Below, in pieces: positions 25,763-27,927 of a stretch of DNA of 27,927 nt. The position numbers were made by a program, and so were the translations under genes. A model generated the notes under the pieces. It did not search any database. It was not told the origin of the DNA and was given only the letters and a program-made list of their open reading frames with translations. Every line of letters begins with the position of its first letter. Within the stretch, counting starts at the first letter, position 1. The DNA comes from Burkholderiales bacterium (GTDB lineage: Bacteria > Pseudomonadota > Gammaproteobacteria > Burkholderiales > Ga0077523), in assembly GCA_025459035.1 (NCBI GenBank), contig JALORJ010000001.1, forward strand, positions 1 through 27,927, in the 5' to 3' direction.

Positions 25763-26380
25763 ATGTCCGCTCCGCACGAAGTCCTCGTCCTCCACTACAG
25801 CGCCACCGGGTCGGTGCGCGAGATGGCACGCCTGGTCGCGCGCGGCGTCGAGCAGGTCGACGGCATGGCCGCGCGCGTGCGCACCGTGCCGCGCGTGGCA
25901 CCGGTGACCGAGGTCGCCGCGCCGCCGGTCCCCGACGACGGCGCGCCGTACGCGACGCACGCGGATCTCGACGACTGCGTCGCGGTCGCGGTCGGCAGCC
26001 CGACCCGCTTCGGCAACATGGCCGCGCCGATGAAGCACTTCTGGGACGGCACCGGTGCGCTGTGGTCGCGCGGCGCGCTGGTGGGCAAGCCCGCGGCGGT
26101 GTTCACGTCGACCGCGAGCCTGCACGGCGGCCAGGAGGCGACCCTGATGACGATGCTGGTCCCGCTGCTGCATCACGGCATGCTGCTGGTGGGTCTGCCG
26201 TACTCCGAGCCCGCCCTGCACGCGACCACCGGCGGCGGCAGCCCGTACGGCGCGTCGCACTGGTCCGGCGCCGACCACGGGCGGGCGCTCGACGCCGACG
26301 AGCGCACGCTGTGCATCGCGCTCGGTCGACGCCTGGCCACGGTCGCGCGCACGCTGATCCGCGGCGCCGACGTGCGATGA
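25763..26380 (+). CDS. wrbA: NAD(P)H:quinone oxidoreductase WrbA
   Basis: Flavodoxin-like FMN enzyme of 205 residues that reduces quinones by two electrons in the cytoplasm. The N-terminal FMN-phosphate loop is HYSATGSVREMARLVARGV (residues 11-29). SPTRFGNMAAPMKHFWDGTG and the FTSTASLHGGQEATL segment are the specific WrbA signatures, and GGGSPYGASHWSG follows, as in the family. The ATG at 25763 gives a normal-length protein. The 236-base gap to the divergent yihY-type gene (25527-25762) would hold its promoter, but no consensus is clear there. Its stop overlaps the next ATG (ATGA). Confidence 0.95.
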   Translation: MSAPHEVLVLHYSATGSVREMARLVARGVEQVDGMAARVRTVPRVAPVTEVAAPPVPDDGAPYATHADLDDCVAVAVGSPTRFGNMAAPMKHFWDGTGALWSRGALVGKPAAVFTSTASLHGGQEATLMTMLVPLLHHGMLLVGLPYSEPALHATTGGGSPYGASHWSGADHGRALDADERTLCIALGRRLATVARTLIRGADVR

Positions 26381-27105
26381 GCACCGCCGCCGAACCCGTC
26401 GAAGCCCGCGTGCGGCGCGCACGACTGGCGTTGCGCACCGCGCGGCGCGCCGTGGTGTCGACCCACAGCGTGCGCCATCCGGGCTTTCCGTACGGCTCCG
26501 CGGTCGCCATCGCGCCGGAGGCTGGCGGCACCACGCTGCTGCTGATCTCGGATCTCGCGGCGCACACGCGGGATCTGCGCGCCGATCCGCGCGCGAGCCT
26601 CACCGTGCACGGCGACGACGCGATCGCCGGGGCGCGCCTCACGCTGACCGGGCACGCGGCGATGCTCGACGCTCCCGACGCCGTCGCCTGCGCGAAGGCA
26701 CGCTATCTAGACTGTGTGCCCGACGCGGCGGGCTTCGCCGACTTCGGCGACTTCCATCTGTGGCGCTTCACGCCGAGTGCCGGCCACTGGATCGGCGGCT
26801 TCGGCGACATCCTGTGGTTCGACGCCGACGCGTTCGTCGTCGACGCGGCCGCCCTCGATGCCGCCGCGAGCGGCATCGTCGAGCACATGAACGCCGATCA
26901 CGCGCACAACCTGCGCGACTACGCGACGACGCTGCTCGGGCACGACTGCGTCGACGTGCGGCTGGTCGCGATCGATCCCGACGGACTCGATCTCGATGCC
27001 GACGGCACCGCGCTGCGGCTCGACTTCGACGCCCCGGTGCACGACGCGGCACAGGCCCGGGCCGCGCTGGTGGCGCTCGCACAGCGCGCGCGGGCGGCAC
27101 CATGA
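26377..27105 (+). CDS. HugZ-like pyridoxamine-oxidase-fold / DUF2470 protein
   Basis: A 242-residue split-barrel (PPOX-like) flavin- or heme-binding protein. The N-terminal barrel contains STHSVRHPGFPYGSAVAIAP and LLLISDLAAHTRDLRADPRAS, typical of the HugZ-like family. The C-terminal DUF2470 domain has the diagnostic GIVEHMNADHAHNLRDYA around residues 167-184. Relatives include heme-degrading HugZ/HutZ proteins, but a heme ligand cannot be assigned from the sequence alone and other relatives have unknown roles. The start overlaps the wrbA stop as ATGA, so it is translationally coupled to the quinone reductase. Confidence 0.88.
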   Translation: MSTAAEPVEARVRRARLALRTARRAVVSTHSVRHPGFPYGSAVAIAPEAGGTTLLLISDLAAHTRDLRADPRASLTVHGDDAIAGARLTLTGHAAMLDAPDAVACAKARYLDCVPDAAGFADFGDFHLWRFTPSAGHWIGGFGDILWFDADAFVVDAAALDAAASGIVEHMNADHAHNLRDYATTLLGHDCVDVRLVAIDPDGLDLDADGTALRLDFDAPVHDAAQARAALVALAQRARAAP

Positions 27106-27154
27106 CACCGCCGCGCCGCCACGGCGCACGGCGCACGCCGATGCGGAACCTCCG

Positions 27155-27550
27155 ATGAGGACGATGGCCGGCTGGATCGCGGCGATCGCGCTGGTGCTGC
27201 TGATCGGCACCCTGCTCGCGTGGGAGACGGTGCTGGCACCGCTACGGCCCGGCGGCAGCGTGCTGATGCTGAAGGTGCTGCCGCTGCTGCTGCCGCTGTT
27301 CGGGATCCTGCGCGAGAAGCTGTACACCTATCGCTGGGCCTCGATGCTGATCCTGCTGTACTTCACCGAGGGCTGCGTGCGCGCGTGGTCGGACACCGGC
27401 ATGTCGCAGCACCTCGCCGTGATCGAGATCGCGCTGTCGACGACGTTCTTCTTCGCGTGTCTGGGGTGGGTGCGGCTGCGGCTGCACGAGCTCGAGGCCG
27501 ATGCCGCCGACGCGGCCGCCGTCCGCGCCGCGGCCCCCCCGACCCCCTGA
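27155..27550 (+). CDS. DUF2069 membrane protein
   Basis: A 131-residue inner-membrane protein with four hydrophobic segments (about residues 5-25, 38-52, 60-74 and 86-103) and a charged C-terminal tail. LYTYRWASMLILLYFTEGCV near residues 57-76 is characteristic of the DUF2069 family, whose function is unknown. The ATG at 27155 follows GGAACC, a weak ribosome site. A five-codon reading (27141-27158) overlaps this start out of frame and is not counted as a gene. In many betaproteobacteria a DUF2069 gene follows wrbA directly; here the HugZ-like gene lies between. The stop is about 30 bases before gluQ. Confidence 0.88.
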   Translation: MRTMAGWIAAIALVLLIGTLLAWETVLAPLRPGGSVLMLKVLPLLLPLFGILREKLYTYRWASMLILLYFTEGCVRAWSDTGMSQHLAVIEIALSTTFFFACLGWVRLRLHELEADAADAAAVRAAAPPTP

Positions 27551-27579
27551 ACCGGGCCGCCGATCCCGCGACCCCGCCG

Positions 27580-27927
27580 GTGCGCGGCCGCTTCGCGCCG
27601 ACGCCGTCGGGTCCGCTGCACGCCGGCTCGATCGTCGCGGCGGTCGGCAGCTGGCTCGACACCCGCGCCCGCGGCGGCGAGTGGCATCTGCGCATCGACG
27701 ACCTCGATCCGCCGCGCGTCGCACCGGGCGCGATCGACGCCATCCTGCGCGCGCTCGACACGCTGGGCCTGCATCCCGACGGGCCGGTGGTGTTCCAGAG
27801 CCGCCGCACCGAGGCCTACGCCCAGGCGCTCGAGCGCCTGCGCGAGCGCGCCCACGTCTACCGGTGCACCTGCTCGCGCACGCGCATCGCCGCCGCCGGG
27901 CTGACGGGTATCGAGGGGCCGCGCTAT
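27580..27927 (+). CDS. gluQ: Glutamyl-Q tRNA(Asp) synthetase, 3' partial
   Basis: N-terminal 116 residues of a GluRS-like enzyme that attaches glutamate to queuosine of tRNA-Asp. The opening GRFAPTPSGPLHAGSIVAA contains the class I HIGH-type motif in its GluQ form (PLHAGS). WHLRIDDLDPPR and the start of the zinc site CTCSRTR (C97, C99) agree with GluQ rather than a full glutamyl-tRNA synthetase. GTG 27580 is taken as the start; a CTG at 27547, overlapping the previous stop, is an alternative. The reading frame stays open to the window edge, so the rest of the gene lies outside. Confidence 0.9.
   Translation, partial: MRGRFAPTPSGPLHAGSIVAAVGSWLDTRARGGEWHLRIDDLDPPRVAPGAIDAILRALDTLGLHPDGPVVFQSRRTEAYAQALERLRERAHVYRCTCSRTRIAAAGLTGIEGPRY

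Overview
The window is very GC-rich DNA, packed with genes on both strands. It looks like a chromosomal segment from a betaproteobacterium, probably a member of the Burkholderiales. That is an inference from the gene set: a short H-NS protein of the beta type, rppH and proS near each other, proS followed by a lytic transglycosylase, a YihY / WrbA / DUF2069 group and a GluQ gene. I see no tRNA, rRNA, CRISPR array, insertion sequence or phage gene. No gene-free stretch exceeds about 300 bases.

1-5549 (+) is an amide uptake and hydrolysis cluster. It holds a UrtBCDE-type ABC transporter (the first permease is cut by the window edge and the binding protein would lie upstream), an unrecognised 86-residue cysteine-containing protein, formamidase FmdA, a clear intrinsic terminator, and an FmdB-type zinc-ribbon protein. 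This resembles the fmd amide operon of methylotrophs. An AMI1-like amidase lies tail to tail with it (5577-6773, -), so the neighbourhood is about releasing ammonia from small amides.

7065-12460 holds a small secreted cysteine-containing protein, a stand-alone glycerol kinase (-), and a tight + strand trio: an APH-fold small-molecule kinase, an enolase paralogue with an altered active site, and an EamA-type transporter. The trio is the best candidate here for an undescribed pathway.

12530-14529 holds an H-NS-like protein (-) with a recognisable promoter, a 4HBT thioesterase (+) and an aldo/keto reductase (-). 14655-17828 (+) is an overlapping MoxR ATPase / VWA protein / quinone oxidoreductase unit.

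17865-20363 (-) has an HD-domain hydrolase with an HNxxH motif, rppH and a spermidine-synthase-like protein. 20480-24734 (+) has a DJ-1/PfpI protein, a secreted eight-cysteine protein, proS and a lytic transglycosylase. 24714-25526 (-) is a YihY membrane protein. It is divergent from 25763-27927 (+): WrbA, a HugZ-like PPOX/DUF2470 protein, a DUF2069 membrane protein, and the start of gluQ, cut by the window end.

Start codons needed care because GTG and TTG starts are common. Several genes overlap by ATGA or by short stretches, which implies translational coupling.
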